DNA of 50,848 nucleotides from Synergistaceae bacterium (GTDB taxonomy: Bacteria > Synergistota > Synergistia > Synergistales > Synergistaceae), in the NCBI GenBank assembly GCA_030533085.1, contig JAUNJZ010000018.1, forward strand, positions 1-50,848. The letters are read 5' to 3'. Made by a program: the position numbers and the translations under genes. Of this stretch, positions 1 through 7,535 are shown piece by piece (position 1 is the first letter of the stretch; each line of letters starts with the position of its first letter). Below the pieces are notes generated by a model. It saw only the letters and a program-made list of their open reading frames with translations, was not told the DNA's origin and did not search any database.

Positions 1-1
1 A

Positions 2-94
2 CCAACAGTTCAGCGCCTTTTTGATTGGGAGAAAGTGCTAAAGTCAGGAAATAGACTATATTTTTCCTACAACTCAAGCGTTACAATCACTTGA
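2..94 (+). pseudogene. possible upstream coding fragment in a different frame from the HEPN gene
   Basis: From the left window edge, frame 2 is open and reads a protein-like stretch (PTVQRLFDWEKVLKSGNRLY, then more) before a TGA at 92-94. The HEPN-type gene that follows uses another frame, which is itself open from position 42, well before its first ATG at 114. The two frames overlap by about 50 bases. This is what a frameshifted single gene would look like; it could also be the tail of a separate upstream gene that overlaps the next one. The window edge prevents a decision. Confidence 0.3.
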
Positions 95-113
95 ATGGTC
101 AGAAAATGGAAAC

Positions 114-1097
114 ATGTCAGTCAGAACAAAGAACTTTACAAGTAGCACAAGCGAGGCACAAGAATTCATTGTTGATGGTAAAAAGGGATACATATACTTT
201 GGAATATCATATGCAAGCGCCATAAAGGTTGGAAAACCTCCTTTAGAACTTCATTCTGTAATGTATTTTATGTTTGAAAAAACCAACGATTATGCCTTTA
301 TATTTAGATTATGGCATATCGCTAAGCGGTTTATCCAGTATTTATGCTATAGAAAAAACATTAACCTTAAAAATACAGAACTATCTGCTCCGGTGCGCGA
401 CAGAAAGCGCGAAAAATTTGCGACGTTAATAGTTAGCGAAGAGGCTGATAGCGAACCGGAAATCCTTGAAAAGAACATGTATATAAAACAGGAGTACATA
501 AGCGGTTTTGAAGGCAAGATACTTAGCGACATTGCTGGCAATAGAATTTATATGCGCCATATTCCTGAAACATATAAAAGGGGAAGAACAATTGACGCTG
601 CTCGTTTTGTGATGATTACCGCAGCTTTTGAATGGACATTCAAAAAGAATTATACTAATGGCGTTGTTAAGAAACCTGCTACAATTGAAGCAGAGAACAA
701 CGCGGCAACGACATTGGATCAACTCGTTAAAAATTCAACAGGGAAGGAAAAAGAAATTTACAAGTTTTTGAAGAAGCTTATAGGTTCTGATTCTCTGGAA
801 TCCGAAATAGAACAAACAGGCAAAGACTACGCAGACATAGTTGATGTTTTCGGAAAAAGACTATATTCCATTAACAAAAAGACATTATGGTATAGAGAAA
901 TGGGACAACGCCTTTCCAAGCAGAGAAATAATTATGCTCACGGAAACCTGGATAAAGACATTATCGGTTTATCCATTCTCGACTTAATGTATCTTGAATA
1001 CATAATCTATGCGATGCAATTAAAAGAGTATGGGATTGATAAAGTATCAATTCAAAGGGCAATAAATGAGTTGTTTAGCTGCTCTATAGCTATATAA
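114..1097 (+). CDS. HEPN-domain-like protein (possible ApeA/RNase-type or Abi-type protein)
   Basis: A 327-residue protein without signal peptide or membrane segment. Near the C-terminus (about residues 270-275) it carries RNNYAH, which matches the Rx4H signature of HEPN domains; in many toxin-antitoxin and phage-defence proteins this motif forms the RNase active site. The rest is not recognised: the first 150 residues are beta-rich in appearance and the middle is Lys/Glu-rich and helical. The gene is clearly more AT-rich than the feo and redox genes to its right, which suggests acquisition. There is no obvious ribosome binding site before the ATG at 114, and the frame is open back to 42, so the true N-terminus may lie upstream, possibly across a frameshift. 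No partner gene is visible inside the window. The HEPN assignment rests on one motif. Confidence 0.5.
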   Translation: MSVRTKNFTSSTSEAQEFIVDGKKGYIYFGISYASAIKVGKPPLELHSVMYFMFEKTNDYAFIFRLWHIAKRFIQYLCYRKNINLKNTELSAPVRDRKREKFATLIVSEEADSEPEILEKNMYIKQEYISGFEGKILSDIAGNRIYMRHIPETYKRGRTIDAARFVMITAAFEWTFKKNYTNGVVKKPATIEAENNAATTLDQLVKNSTGKEKEIYKFLKKLIGSDSLESEIEQTGKDYADIVDVFGKRLYSINKKTLWYREMGQRLSKQRNNYAHGNLDKDIIGLSILDLMYLEYIIYAMQLKEYGIDKVSIQRAINELFSCSIAI

Positions 1098-1317
1098 CTC
1101 TTGTTAAGAACCAAAGATATTACCTTCCCAATCAGCATGTTCCATATAGCCGCGTAGAGATTTGTTCTAGGTATGAAAAACCAGCAACGGTTTTAACAGC
1201 ATCACTAGCTCTACCACCTTGCTATGTCTAAAATCTTTTCCTGTCATTATCAGATACCGCCTCACGGCGGCCTTATCACAGACCAATAACAAATATATTT
1301 CCATGATTGACAAAGAT

Positions 1318-1333
1318 ATTAGCTTATGCTAAC
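1318..1333. promoter_or_regulatory. DtxR-like palindromic operator, copy 1 (feo)
   Basis: Reads ATTAG-N6-CTAAC. It belongs to a set of three GTTAG-N6-CTAAC elements in the feo region; this copy has one changed base in the left arm. The form resembles DtxR/IdeR/MntR-family operators, which are built on a TTAGG...CCTAA-type dyad. Its centre lies 31 bp from that of copy 2, about three helical turns. It overlaps a weak promoter candidate (TTGACA at 1307-1312). Confidence 0.6.
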
Positions 1334-1348
1334 CTTACCGCGGAATCG

Positions 1349-1364
1349 GTTAGTGGTATCTAAC
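1349..1364. promoter_or_regulatory. DtxR-like palindromic operator, copy 2 (feo)
   Basis: Reads GTTAG-N6-CTAAC with perfect 5-bp arms. It lies 28 bp before the first feoA start codon. It is followed by TACAG, exactly as in copy 3 before feoB, so the ten bases CTAACTACAG are shared by both sites. Confidence 0.65.
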
Positions 1365-1391
1365 TACAGCCGTCAGAGAGGGGTAATATCC

Positions 1392-1604
1392 ATGATGCCT
1401 TTGATTATGGCCGACGCGGGCGTCTCTTATCAGATAAAGCGGATCGGCGGCGAAGGTACGCAGAGGCAGTTTATCGAGGGGCTGGGCTTTGTCCCCGGAG
1501 CCGAAGTCGTAATAATATCAAAAAACGCGGACAATCTTATTGTCGGCATTAAAGGTTCAAGGGTGGCGATAAACAAAGACGTTGCCCTTAAAGTTCTGAT
1601 TTGA
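1392..1604 (+). CDS. feoA: FeoA-type SH3-like protein 1 (ferrous iron transport accessory)
   Basis: A 70-residue cytosolic FeoA family protein, the small SH3-like partner that modulates the FeoB ferrous iron permease. Family hallmarks are visible: the GxGTQRQFIEGLGFVPGAEV stretch, where FeoA proteins typically have R..L..LGF.PG..V, and a closing V-A-I-N-K-D-V-A segment. I chose ATG 1392 because it is preceded at good spacing by GAGAGGGG. The in-frame ATG at 1326 lies inside an operator palindrome and is unlikely to be used. It is the first gene of a four-gene operon with a second FeoA, FeoB and a Cys-rich membrane peptide. The DtxR-like palindromes upstream suggest repression by an iron- or manganese-loaded regulator encoded elsewhere. 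Confidence 0.85.
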   Translation: MMPLIMADAGVSYQIKRIGGEGTQRQFIEGLGFVPGAEVVIISKNADNLIVGIKGSRVAINKDVALKVLI

Positions 1605-1621
1605 AAAGGAGAGGACCGTTT

Positions 1622-1852
1622 ATGAAAACACTGAAAGAGACAAAGCCGGGTGAGTCTGTCAGCGTCGTCAGGGTACACGGCGCGGGGGCGCTGAGGCGGA
1701 GGCTGCTTGACATGGGGATCACGAAGGGCAGCCGTATCGACGTTTTGAAGATGGCGCCGCTCGGCGACCCGATCGAGGTAACTGTACGAGGCTACGAGCT
1801 GTCGCTGAGGAAGTCCGAGGGCGAGATGGTCGAGGTCGAGCCGATTATATAA
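1622..1852 (+). CDS. feoA: FeoA-type SH3-like protein 2
   Basis: A 76-residue second FeoA domain protein, 17 bases after the first one and preceded by AAAGGAGAGG. It has the classical FeoA pattern: a start with the L-K-E-T-K-P-G-E-S motif, then RRRLLDMGITKGSRIDVLK and a closing L-S-L-R-K-S-E region. It is closer to textbook FeoA than the first copy. Double feoA genes ahead of feoB occur in many anaerobes; the two may form a heteromeric regulator of the FeoB channel, which is inference. An 87-base gap to feoB contains another DtxR-like operator, so feoB may have extra control separate from the feoA pair. Confidence 0.9.
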   Translation: MKTLKETKPGESVSVVRVHGAGALRRRLLDMGITKGSRIDVLKMAPLGDPIEVTVRGYELSLRKSEGEMVEVEPII

Positions 1853-1907
1853 AGCTTAAAGGCGCTGCGTAAGAAATGGCTCTTGCGCATTTTTAAAACT
1901 TATTCAA

Positions 1908-1923
1908 GTTAGCTTGTACTAAC
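1908..1923. promoter_or_regulatory. DtxR-like palindromic operator, copy 3 (immediately before feoB)
   Basis: Reads GTTAG-CTTGTA-CTAAC with perfect 5-bp arms. It ends four bases before the AGGAGG ribosome binding site of feoB, so a bound regulator or an RNA structure at this place could block either transcription or translation initiation of feoB. It shares CTAACTACAG with copy 2. Confidence 0.6.
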
Positions 1924-1939
1924 TACAGGAGGAATTGGC

Positions 1940-4099
1940 ATGATTAGAAAAATTGCTCTTGCCGGCAACCCGAACAGCGGCAAGACGACTTTGTTCAACG
2001 CTCTCACCGGCGCGAATCAGTCGGTTGGAAACTGGCCCGGCGTAACGGTGGAAAAGAAAGAAGGCGTTCTGCGCGGCAGAAAAGATGTGCGGATAATAGA
2101 CCTTCCAGGCATTTACTCCCTCTCTCCCTACAGCCCCGAGGAACGCGTCGCCAGGAATTATCTGCGTGACGAGAGACCTGACGCGATTATCAACATCATC
2201 GACGGCAGCAATCTCGAACGCAATCTTTACCTGACGACGCAGCTCTCGGAGCTTGCGATTCCCGTCGTAGCGGCGGTCAATATGATCGACGTCGTAAAGA
2301 AGAGAGGCGAAAGCATAGATTGCGCGAAGCTTTCCCGCGCCCTCGGCGTTCCCGTGGTGGAGATATCCGCCCTCAAGGGAGCGGGAATAGACAATCTTAT
2401 CAAAGAGGCCTGCGCGGCGGCTGAGGGAAAAGCGCTTCCCGCGGGCAAAAGGCTTTTCCGCCCCTCCGTTGAAAAGGCGCTGGCCGAAATAGAGCTGGCC
2501 TTCGCCGACACGCTCCCCGCCGACCGCATCCGCTGGTATTCCGTCAAGCTCTTTGAGGGAGACTCTGAAGTACTGGCGGAGCTGAGCGCCGACGGCAAAG
2601 CCATCGAGAAGGCAAAGGCCGTCCGCGAGCGCTGCGAGAAGGAGTTCGACGACGACGCGGAAAGCATCATCACCAGCGAAAGATATTTGTGGATAGCCTC
2701 AGTAGTGAAGGAGTCGCACAAGAAGCAAAAGGGGTCGCTCCTCACGATGACGGACAGGATAGACGCCGTTGTTACAAACCGCATTCTGGCGCTGCCGATA
2801 TTCGCGGCCGTCATCTTCGCTGTCTATTATATTTCGGTGACGACTGTCGGCGCCTTCGTGACGGACTGGACTAACGACGTTCTCTTCGGCGAGATAATCC
2901 CGCCGGCTGTCGAAGGGGTTCTCGCGGCGATGAATGTCGCGGGCTGGCTGCAAAGCCTTATCATCGACGGCATAATCGGAGGCGTTGGGGCGGTGCTGGG
3001 CTTCGTGCCGCAGATGTTCGTCCTCTTCGCCCTGCTTGCGATACTTGAATATTCAGGATATATGGCGCGCATAGCCTTTATCCTCGACCGTATCTTCCGC
3101 CGCTTCGGCCTCTCGGGCAAGTCGTTCATACCGATGCTGGTCGCCGTCGGCTGCGGCGTTCCCGGTATCATGGCTTCACGCACGATTGAAAATGAGCATG
3201 ACCGCCGCATGACGATAATGACCGCCACCTTTATGCCCTGCGGCGCGAAGCTGCCGATTATCGCCCTCATCGCCGGCGCGCTCTTCAACGGCACATGGTG
3301 GGTGGCCCCAAGCGCCTACTTCGTAGGTATCGGCGCGATCATCGTCTCCGGCCTGATCCTGAAAAAGACAGCCCTTTTCGCCGGAGAGAGCGCCCCCTTC
3401 GTTATGGAGCTGCCTGACTATCACATGCCCTCGCTCGCCAATATCGCGAGCAGCACATGGGAGCGCGGCTGGAGCTTCATTAAAAAGGCCGGTACAATAA
3501 TCCTTCTCTCGACGATTTTTATATGGTTCGCCTCCGGCTTCGGCTATGTTGACGGGCATATAGTCATGGTTGAAGATCTGTCGGATGGCTTCCTCGCCGG
3601 AATAGGGCGCTCGATAGCGTGGATTTTCGCGCCTCTCGGCTGGGGGACATGGCAGTCCGCAGTAGCCGCCTTTACGGGGCTTGTCGCCAAGGAAAATGTC
3701 GTCGGCACCTTCGGAGTGCTCTTCGGCTTCGCCGAGGTGTCGGAAGAGGGCGAAGAGATATGGCAGCAGCTCGCGGCTCATTATACGCCGCTCGCGGCAT
3801 ACTCCTTCATGCTCTTCAACCTTCTCTGCGCCCCCTGCTTCGCCGCGATGGGAGCCATTAAGCGCGAGATGAACAGCGCGAAATGGACATGCATCGCCAT
3901 CGGCTATCAGACCGGCTTCGCCTACGCCATATCCTTCATCGTATATCAGCTGGGCATGGCCTTCACGGGGAACGGCTTCTCGCTCTGGACGGCTCTGGCG
4001 GCCGCGCTGCTGCTGTACGGCATATATATGATGCTGCGCCCGGCGAAAAAAGATGCGGCTATTGAAGGCAGAGTCAGCGCCGCCGGCGTCAACGGATAG
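1940..4099 (+). CDS. feoB: ferrous iron transport protein B
   Basis: A 719-residue inner-membrane Fe(II) transporter with an N-terminal GTPase. Residues about 1-165 form the G domain: the P-loop GNPNSGKTTLF, the FeoB hallmark NWPGVTVEKK (switch I), DLPGIYSLSPYS (G3) and NMID in place of the usual NKxD (G4). A helical guanine-dissociation-inhibitor-like region follows to about residue 265. The C-terminal half holds two Gate domains with many membrane segments, including the conserved GCGVPGIMASRTIENEHDR and PCGAKLPII stretches. Length is normal for the family. The ribosome binding site is AGGAGG. The gene is preceded by two feoA genes and followed by a Cys-rich peptide, the standard feo layout of anaerobes. 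Expression is likely iron-controlled through the three palindromes described separately. Confidence 0.97.
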   Translation: MIRKIALAGNPNSGKTTLFNALTGANQSVGNWPGVTVEKKEGVLRGRKDVRIIDLPGIYSLSPYSPEERVARNYLRDERPDAIINIIDGSNLERNLYLTTQLSELAIPVVAAVNMIDVVKKRGESIDCAKLSRALGVPVVEISALKGAGIDNLIKEACAAAEGKALPAGKRLFRPSVEKALAEIELAFADTLPADRIRWYSVKLFEGDSEVLAELSADGKAIEKAKAVRERCEKEFDDDAESIITSERYLWIASVVKESHKKQKGSLLTMTDRIDAVVTNRILALPIFAAVIFAVYYISVTTVGAFVTDWTNDVLFGEIIPPAVEGVLAAMNVAGWLQSLIIDGIIGGVGAVLGFVPQMFVLFALLAILEYSGYMARIAFILDRIFRRFGLSGKSFIPMLVAVGCGVPGIMASRTIENEHDRRMTIMTATFMPCGAKLPIIALIAGALFNGTWWVAPSAYFVGIGAIIVSGLILKKTALFAGESAPFVMELPDYHMPSLANIASSTWERGWSFIKKAGTIILLSTIFIWFASGFGYVDGHIVMVEDLSDGFLAGIGRSIAWIFAPLGWGTWQSAVAAFTGLVAKENVVGTFGVLFGFAEVSEEGEEIWQQLAAHYTPLAAYSFMLFNLLCAPCFAAMGAIKREMNSAKWTCIAIGYQTGFAYAISFIVYQLGMAFTGNGFSLWTALAAALLLYGIYMMLRPAKKDAAIEGRVSAAGVNG

Positions 4100-4117
4100 G
4101 AAAAGGAGAAAAAGGAA

Positions 4118-4279
4118 ATGCTCGCCACTATTGTAATCAGCTTACTTCTCTTTGCCGCGGTGGTCGCGATCCTCATGAAGATGAGCCGCGACCGGCGCGA
4201 GGGAAAAAGCTCCTGCGGCTGCGGATGCGGAAGCTGCTCGGCTTCCTCCTCCTGCCACCCGCCCAAGAAAGACAAGTAA
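4118..4279 (+). CDS. FeoB-associated Cys-rich membrane protein
   Basis: A 53-residue protein starting 18 bases after feoB with a good GGAG-type ribosome binding site. Residues about 1-20 form one membrane segment (MLATIVISLLLFAAVVAILM); then a basic stretch and a Cys-rich tail with SSCGCGCGSCS and a further Cys before HPPKKDK. This is the layout of the FeoB-associated Cys-rich membrane protein family (pfam12669, sometimes FeoC-like or FeoX). The role is not settled; binding of iron or an Fe-S cluster at the permease is the usual proposal. It is the last gene of the feo operon and is followed by a clear terminator. Confidence 0.85.
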   Translation: MLATIVISLLLFAAVVAILMKMSRDRREGKSSCGCGCGSCSASSSCHPPKKDK

Positions 4280-4329
4280 AGAGGGAGGCTTATAAGGCCG
4301 CCCATTCCATAAAACGCACGCACAAAGCA

Positions 4330-4380
4330 GCCCCCGCCGTCCCTTTGAAACAGCGATTCAAGGACGGCGGAGGCTTTTTT
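4330..4380 (+). terminator. rho-independent terminator of the feo operon
   Basis: A GC-rich stem with left arm GCCCCCGCCGTCC (4330-4342) pairs with GGACGGCGGAGGC with one mismatch, around an 18-base loop that can pair further (TTTGAA/TTCAA). Six T follow directly. Orientation and T-tract fit the plus strand. Confidence 0.85.
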
Positions 4381-4488
4381 CCTTCTGCGGCGAATGAATT
4401 TCCGCGCGAGAGCCGGCGGCCTTACTGCCGCCGGCTCTCGCGCGCTATTGGTTATCTATCGTCAGTATTATTTTTCCTTCAGTTTTTA

Positions 4489-5430
4489 TCACTTATCGAC
4501 GCTCACCAGCTCGTAGCGCTGACTGCCCAGCCCTATCTTTTCGCCGTGCGTCAGGACGTGCGGGCCGCTGAGCGATTCCATGCGCTCGATAAGCGATTTG
4601 CCGTCCGGCGCGGAGTAGACGAGATCGACGCAGGCTTTGTCAAGCGCCACCGGGTCGAGGGAGGCGAGTATCCCTATATCGTGCATGTCCGGCTCGGCGG
4701 GGCTGCTGTCGCAGTCGCAGTCTATTGAGAGCTTATTCATCACGTTGATGTAGAGTATCTTGCCGCCAAGGCTGTCAACGACGGATTTGCCCGCTTCAGC
4801 CATAGATTCCAGGAAGGCAATCTGTTCGCCGCCCCAGGGGCTGCTGTCGCTCTTTCCGCCGCTGTGGATGCGCGCCTTGCCGCTTTTTGAGGCTATGCCG
4901 ATGGAGATGTTTTTGATAGCGCCGCCGAAGCCGGCCATCGCGTGCCCCTTGAAGTGTGAGATGACCACATAGTAATCATAGTTTTTGAAGTGCGAGCCGA
5001 CTAGATTCTCTTTGAAATATTTGCCGTTCTTCACGGGCAGAGCCATAGAGCCTTCCGCGTCCTGAATGTCTACCTTCGCTATCGCGGTGAAGCCATGCTC
5101 GCGAGCCACCTCCATGTGAGAGGCGGTCGTCGCGCGCGCGCCGTTGTAGGCTGTGTTGCATTCTACGATCGTTCCCTTCACCGACTGCACCAGCCCTTTG
5201 ATAAGCTCCGGCGACAGGAAGTTGTGTCCGCCGCGTTCGCCGGTGCTGATCTTGACCGCGACATTTTTTCCGTCAGCCTTGCTTTCCAGCGCGTTATAGA
5301 CAGCCATAAGCCCCGCCGGACTGATATCCTTCGTCATATAGACTCTGGAGGGGGCGGCCTCCGCCGACAGACAGGATAGGGCTGCGAAGAGCAGCGCCAG
5401 CGCAGTGATACGCTTGAAAAACTTTTTCAA
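4489..5430 (-). CDS. exported DUF362 family protein 1
   Basis: A 313-residue DUF362 protein with a Sec signal peptide (MKKFFKRITALALLFAALSC, cleavage likely after AEA near residue 26). DUF362 proteins are often iron-sulfur or flavin-linked and many carry a ferredoxin domain; this one lacks it. Visible family features are the YMTKDIS start of the domain, VISHFKGHAMAGFGGAIKN in the middle, and DIGILASLDPVALDKACVDL near the C-terminus. Cysteines in the segment DCDCDSSP could bind metal. The start is TTG at 5430, with GGGAG upstream; the only nearby ATG runs into a stop after three codons. It lies downstream of a second DUF362 paralogue on the same strand, but has its own MerR-type promoter (5527-5557). 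Catalytic function is unknown. Confidence 0.8.
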   Translation of the reverse strand: MKKFFKRITALALLFAALSCLSAEAAPSRVYMTKDISPAGLMAVYNALESKADGKNVAVKISTGERGGHNFLSPELIKGLVQSVKGTIVECNTAYNGARATTASHMEVAREHGFTAIAKVDIQDAEGSMALPVKNGKYFKENLVGSHFKNYDYYVVISHFKGHAMAGFGGAIKNISIGIASKSGKARIHSGGKSDSSPWGGEQIAFLESMAEAGKSVVDSLGGKILYINVMNKLSIDCDCDSSPAEPDMHDIGILASLDPVALDKACVDLVYSAPDGKSLIERMESLSGPHVLTHGEKIGLGSQRYELVSVDK

Positions 5431-5526
5431 AATTTCATTTCTCCCTTCCGGCGTCCTTCACGAACGCCGCTTTGCGTTTTTTACGGAACCGCCCCGCGAA
5501 AGAGATTCGCGGGACGCCGCAAAGAA

Positions 5527-5557
5527 AGTGTAGCTCTTAGAGCCGGCTCTAAGTCAA
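5527..5557 (-). promoter_or_regulatory. MerR-type promoter/operator before DUF362 gene 1
   Basis: On the minus strand a TTGACT -35 box (5552-5557) is separated by 19 bp from TACACT (5527-5532). The long spacer is the hallmark of promoters activated by MerR-family regulators through DNA distortion. The spacer holds a perfect 18-bp palindrome, CTTAGAGCCGGCTCTAAG (5536-5553). Confidence 0.8.
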
Positions 5558-5568
5558 GAACTCGCGGC

Positions 5569-6549
5569 TCAGTCTATCGACAGCAGCCGGTAATTTCTCC
5601 TCCCCGCGCCCGCTGCCTCGGCGTAGCCCAGCAGGCGGGTGTTGTGCGTCCGCTCCCACTCTTCGCGGACGGCGGAAGATGGGGCTGCCCCGAAGGTTAT
5701 ATCTACCGCCGCCTGATCCGCCGCCACCGGGTCGAGCGAGGCAAGAATGCCTATATCGCCGAACGGCGTCGTATTCGCGCAGGAATCGTCCGGTTCTATG
5801 GCTGACAGGACGTTGATGAATACCCAGCGATCTTTTTTGTAATCGAGAGCGGCCTTCACCCCATCGGCCAACGCTTCAAGAAAATCCTCGTCGCTCGCCG
5901 CCGGTGAGTAGCTCTCGCTGGTTCTTCCGGCGCTGTGAAGGTTGCATTTGCCTGATATCGAGGCCAGGCATATAGTCAGATTTTTCAGCGTGCCTCCGTA
6001 GTTTTCAATATGATGCGATTTGAAGCGCACGACGGATATGACGGAATCGTAATCCGCGAAATGGGAGCCTGTGCGGTGATATTTCAGATGCTTGCCGTTC
6101 GTCACAGGCATGTCAAGCTCCCCCTCCGCGTCAAGGATATCGACCGGCCCTACGGCGGTGAAGCCGTGGTCGGCCGCGACTCTGAGATGTCCCTCCGTGC
6201 TGTTGCGCGGCGGCGTGAGGCCGTTGGAGTCGATAAATGTTCCGTTCACCCTGTCGCGCAGCGCCTTTAACAGCGCTGGGGAGAGATACGGGCCGCCCGG
6301 CGATTCAAAGGTCAGCTTGATTCCGACCTTCCCCTGAGGAGCGCGCCCCAGCGCCTCGTAAATTTTGAGCAGACCGGCGGCGCTCACATCCTTTGTAAAA
6401 TATACCGCCGGCGCGGAGCCCTCCGTAACGCGATGAGCCAGCTTATCAAGAGGCGCCCCGCCGCTCGCCGCCGCAAAAGCCGCGCCGCCCGGAGATACGA
6501 GCAGCAGAGCGAGCGCGAGACTTAAAAGCTTTTTTAATCCGCTGTACAT
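5569..6549 (-). CDS. exported DUF362 family protein 2
   Basis: A 326-residue paralogue of the preceding DUF362 protein, with a Sec signal peptide (MYSGLKKLLSLALALLLVSP, cleavage likely after AFA near residue 26). It shares the order of motifs with its neighbour: VYFTKDVSAAGLLKIYEAL, VRFKSHHIENYGGTLKNLTI and DIGILASLDPVAADQAAVDI. It lacks the Cys pair of its paralogue in the corresponding segment (one Cys in DDSCANTTP) and has no ferredoxin domain. ATG 6549 is preceded by GGGAGG. It has its own MerR-type promoter (6583-6613). Location in the periplasm and shared promoter type link it to the FMN-binding and flavodoxin genes at 9.8-14.9 kb. The biochemical role is unknown. Confidence 0.8.
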   Translation of the reverse strand: MYSGLKKLLSLALALLLVSPGGAAFAAASGGAPLDKLAHRVTEGSAPAVYFTKDVSAAGLLKIYEALGRAPQGKVGIKLTFESPGGPYLSPALLKALRDRVNGTFIDSNGLTPPRNSTEGHLRVAADHGFTAVGPVDILDAEGELDMPVTNGKHLKYHRTGSHFADYDSVISVVRFKSHHIENYGGTLKNLTICLASISGKCNLHSAGRTSESYSPAASDEDFLEALADGVKAALDYKKDRWVFINVLSAIEPDDSCANTTPFGDIGILASLDPVAADQAAVDITFGAAPSSAVREEWERTHNTRLLGYAEAAGAGRRNYRLLSID

Positions 6550-6582
6550 GAAAAAAACCTCCCATTGATCTGATATGATTTT

Positions 6583-6613
6583 ATCGTAATACTTAAAGTC
6601 AACTCTAAGTCAA
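6583..6613 (-). promoter_or_regulatory. MerR-type promoter/operator before DUF362 gene 2
   Basis: Minus strand: TTGACT (6608-6613), 19-bp spacer, TACGAT (6583-6588). The spacer contains the dyad CTTAAAGTCAACTCTAAG as read on the plus strand, a near-palindromic version of the 18-bp site before DUF362 gene 1. Confidence 0.8.
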
Positions 6614-6747
6614 GCTTTTTCTTCAACTGCGGCGTAGCCTCTTTATGCGAATAGAATACTTCACAGCTCTGTGATATACTTTTTTTGACACAGCGCGACA
6701 AATTGGGGTTTGTTTGCATTACACGATTACTTTTCGGGAGGCATATT

Positions 6748-7185
6748 TTGGAAATTATTATTAAGAGATTTGATGAACTTACCGTATATGAGCTTTATGA
6801 AATTATGAAGCTGCGTGTAGATGTATTTATTGTAGAGCAAAATTGCCCCTATGCTGACCTGGATGGGGTCGATTTAACTGCGCTTCATGTCTTTTTGAAA
6901 GATGATGATGGTATTGAGGCTTATTTGCGTATTATTCCCAACAAAATAACGGGAGAATGCGTTTGGATAGGGCGTGTAATAGCCCGTAAACGCCGCTGCG
7001 GTATTGGCACGCAAGTCCTTGACGCCGGTATTGAAGCCGCAAAAAAATATTTTCATACAAACGAGATCAGAATAAACGCTCAAGTCTATGCAAGAAAATT
7101 TTATGAGCGAGTCGGCTTTGTCCAAACTACAGATGAGTTTTTAGAAGACGATATTCCACATATCGGAATGACGCTAAAGCTTTAA
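6748..7185 (+). CDS. GNAT family N-acetyltransferase (ElaA-like)
   Basis: A 145-residue GNAT acetyltransferase, cytosolic, expected to transfer an acetyl group from acetyl-CoA to a small amine or protein. The acetyl-CoA-binding pyrophosphate loop is seen as RKRRCGIGTQVL at about residues 79-90, after WIGRVIA; the C-terminal part ARKFYERVGFVQ is also typical, and LRVDVFIVEQNCPYADLDG near the N-terminus matches the ElaA branch. I place the start at TTG 6748, preceded by CGGGAGG; an upstream in-frame ATG at 6685 adds 21 residues that do not match the family and lacks a ribosome site. The gene is AT-rich relative to its neighbours, pointing to acquisition, and lies between the MerR promoter of the DUF362 pair and an accessory region. 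Confidence 0.8.
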   Translation: MEIIIKRFDELTVYELYEIMKLRVDVFIVEQNCPYADLDGVDLTALHVFLKDDDGIEAYLRIIPNKITGECVWIGRVIARKRRCGIGTQVLDAGIEAAKKYFHTNEIRINAQVYARKFYERVGFVQTTDEFLEDDIPHIGMTLKL

Positions 7186-7206
7186 GCTCCTGATGCAAAT
7201 TCCAGT

Positions 7207-7359
7207 TTAGAGAAAGCGTCCGAATCCGGCAAAGGCCGGAGCGTCGATCACATCGACCACGCGCGTTCCCTTCTCCACCCGTTCCGCCGCGAATACCGCG
7301 CGGCAGAAAAGGAAAAGCGAAACCAAAAAGAACAACATGGCCAATTTCTCTATCTTCAT
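7207..7359 (-). CDS. 50-residue signal-peptide ORF, probably remnant of an exported protein
   Basis: A short ORF on the minus strand encodes a clear Sec signal peptide (M-K-I-E-K then LAMLFFLVSLFLFCRAVFA, cleavage after about residue 24) and only about 26 further residues (ERVEKGTRVVDVIDAPAFAG and the tail FGRFL) before TAA. AGGTGA lies upstream of ATG 7359. The mature part looks like the opening of a secreted enzyme in which the rest has been lost, but it could also be a genuine short exported peptide. No homologue is recognised. It lies in the gap between the GNAT gene and the AlbA_2 gene. Confidence 0.45.
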   Translation of the reverse strand: MKIEKLAMLFFLVSLFLFCRAVFAAERVEKGTRVVDVIDAPAFAGFGRFL

Positions 7360-7507
7360 ACTTTCACCTAGGATTTGCTAAATTACGGCACAGAGGTAAT
7401 ATATAGTTTTTCAGCCGCTTTCAAAAAGCTCGGCGGCTGCTTATCTTACAAGCACCTTATTTTATCGGCGGCTCATTTTGGCGAGCCGAATTTGGTTTTA
7501 TTGGCTG

Positions 7508-7529
7508 TTATTGGCTGTTCAGCCAATAA
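7508..7529. repeat. perfect 22-bp inverted repeat after the AlbA_2 gene
   Basis: TTATTGGCTG-TT-CAGCCAATAA has perfect 10-bp arms and lies about 7 bp downstream of the AlbA_2 gene stop (minus strand). An extra half copy (TTATTGGCTG) precedes it directly. It has no following T-tract on the minus strand, so it is a weak terminator at best; it may act as a 3'-end stabilising hairpin. Confidence 0.45.
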
Positions 7530-7535
7530 CTTTGG

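Noticed and set aside
1326-1604. Longer FeoA ORF starting at ATG 1326
   Set aside because: The start lies inside an operator palindrome, has no ribosome site and adds residues foreign to FeoA; ATG 1392 has GAGAGGGG upstream.
2227-3781. Long minus-strand ORFs opposite feoB
   Set aside because: They are composition-driven shadows of a GC-rich gene with no ribosome sites or family features.
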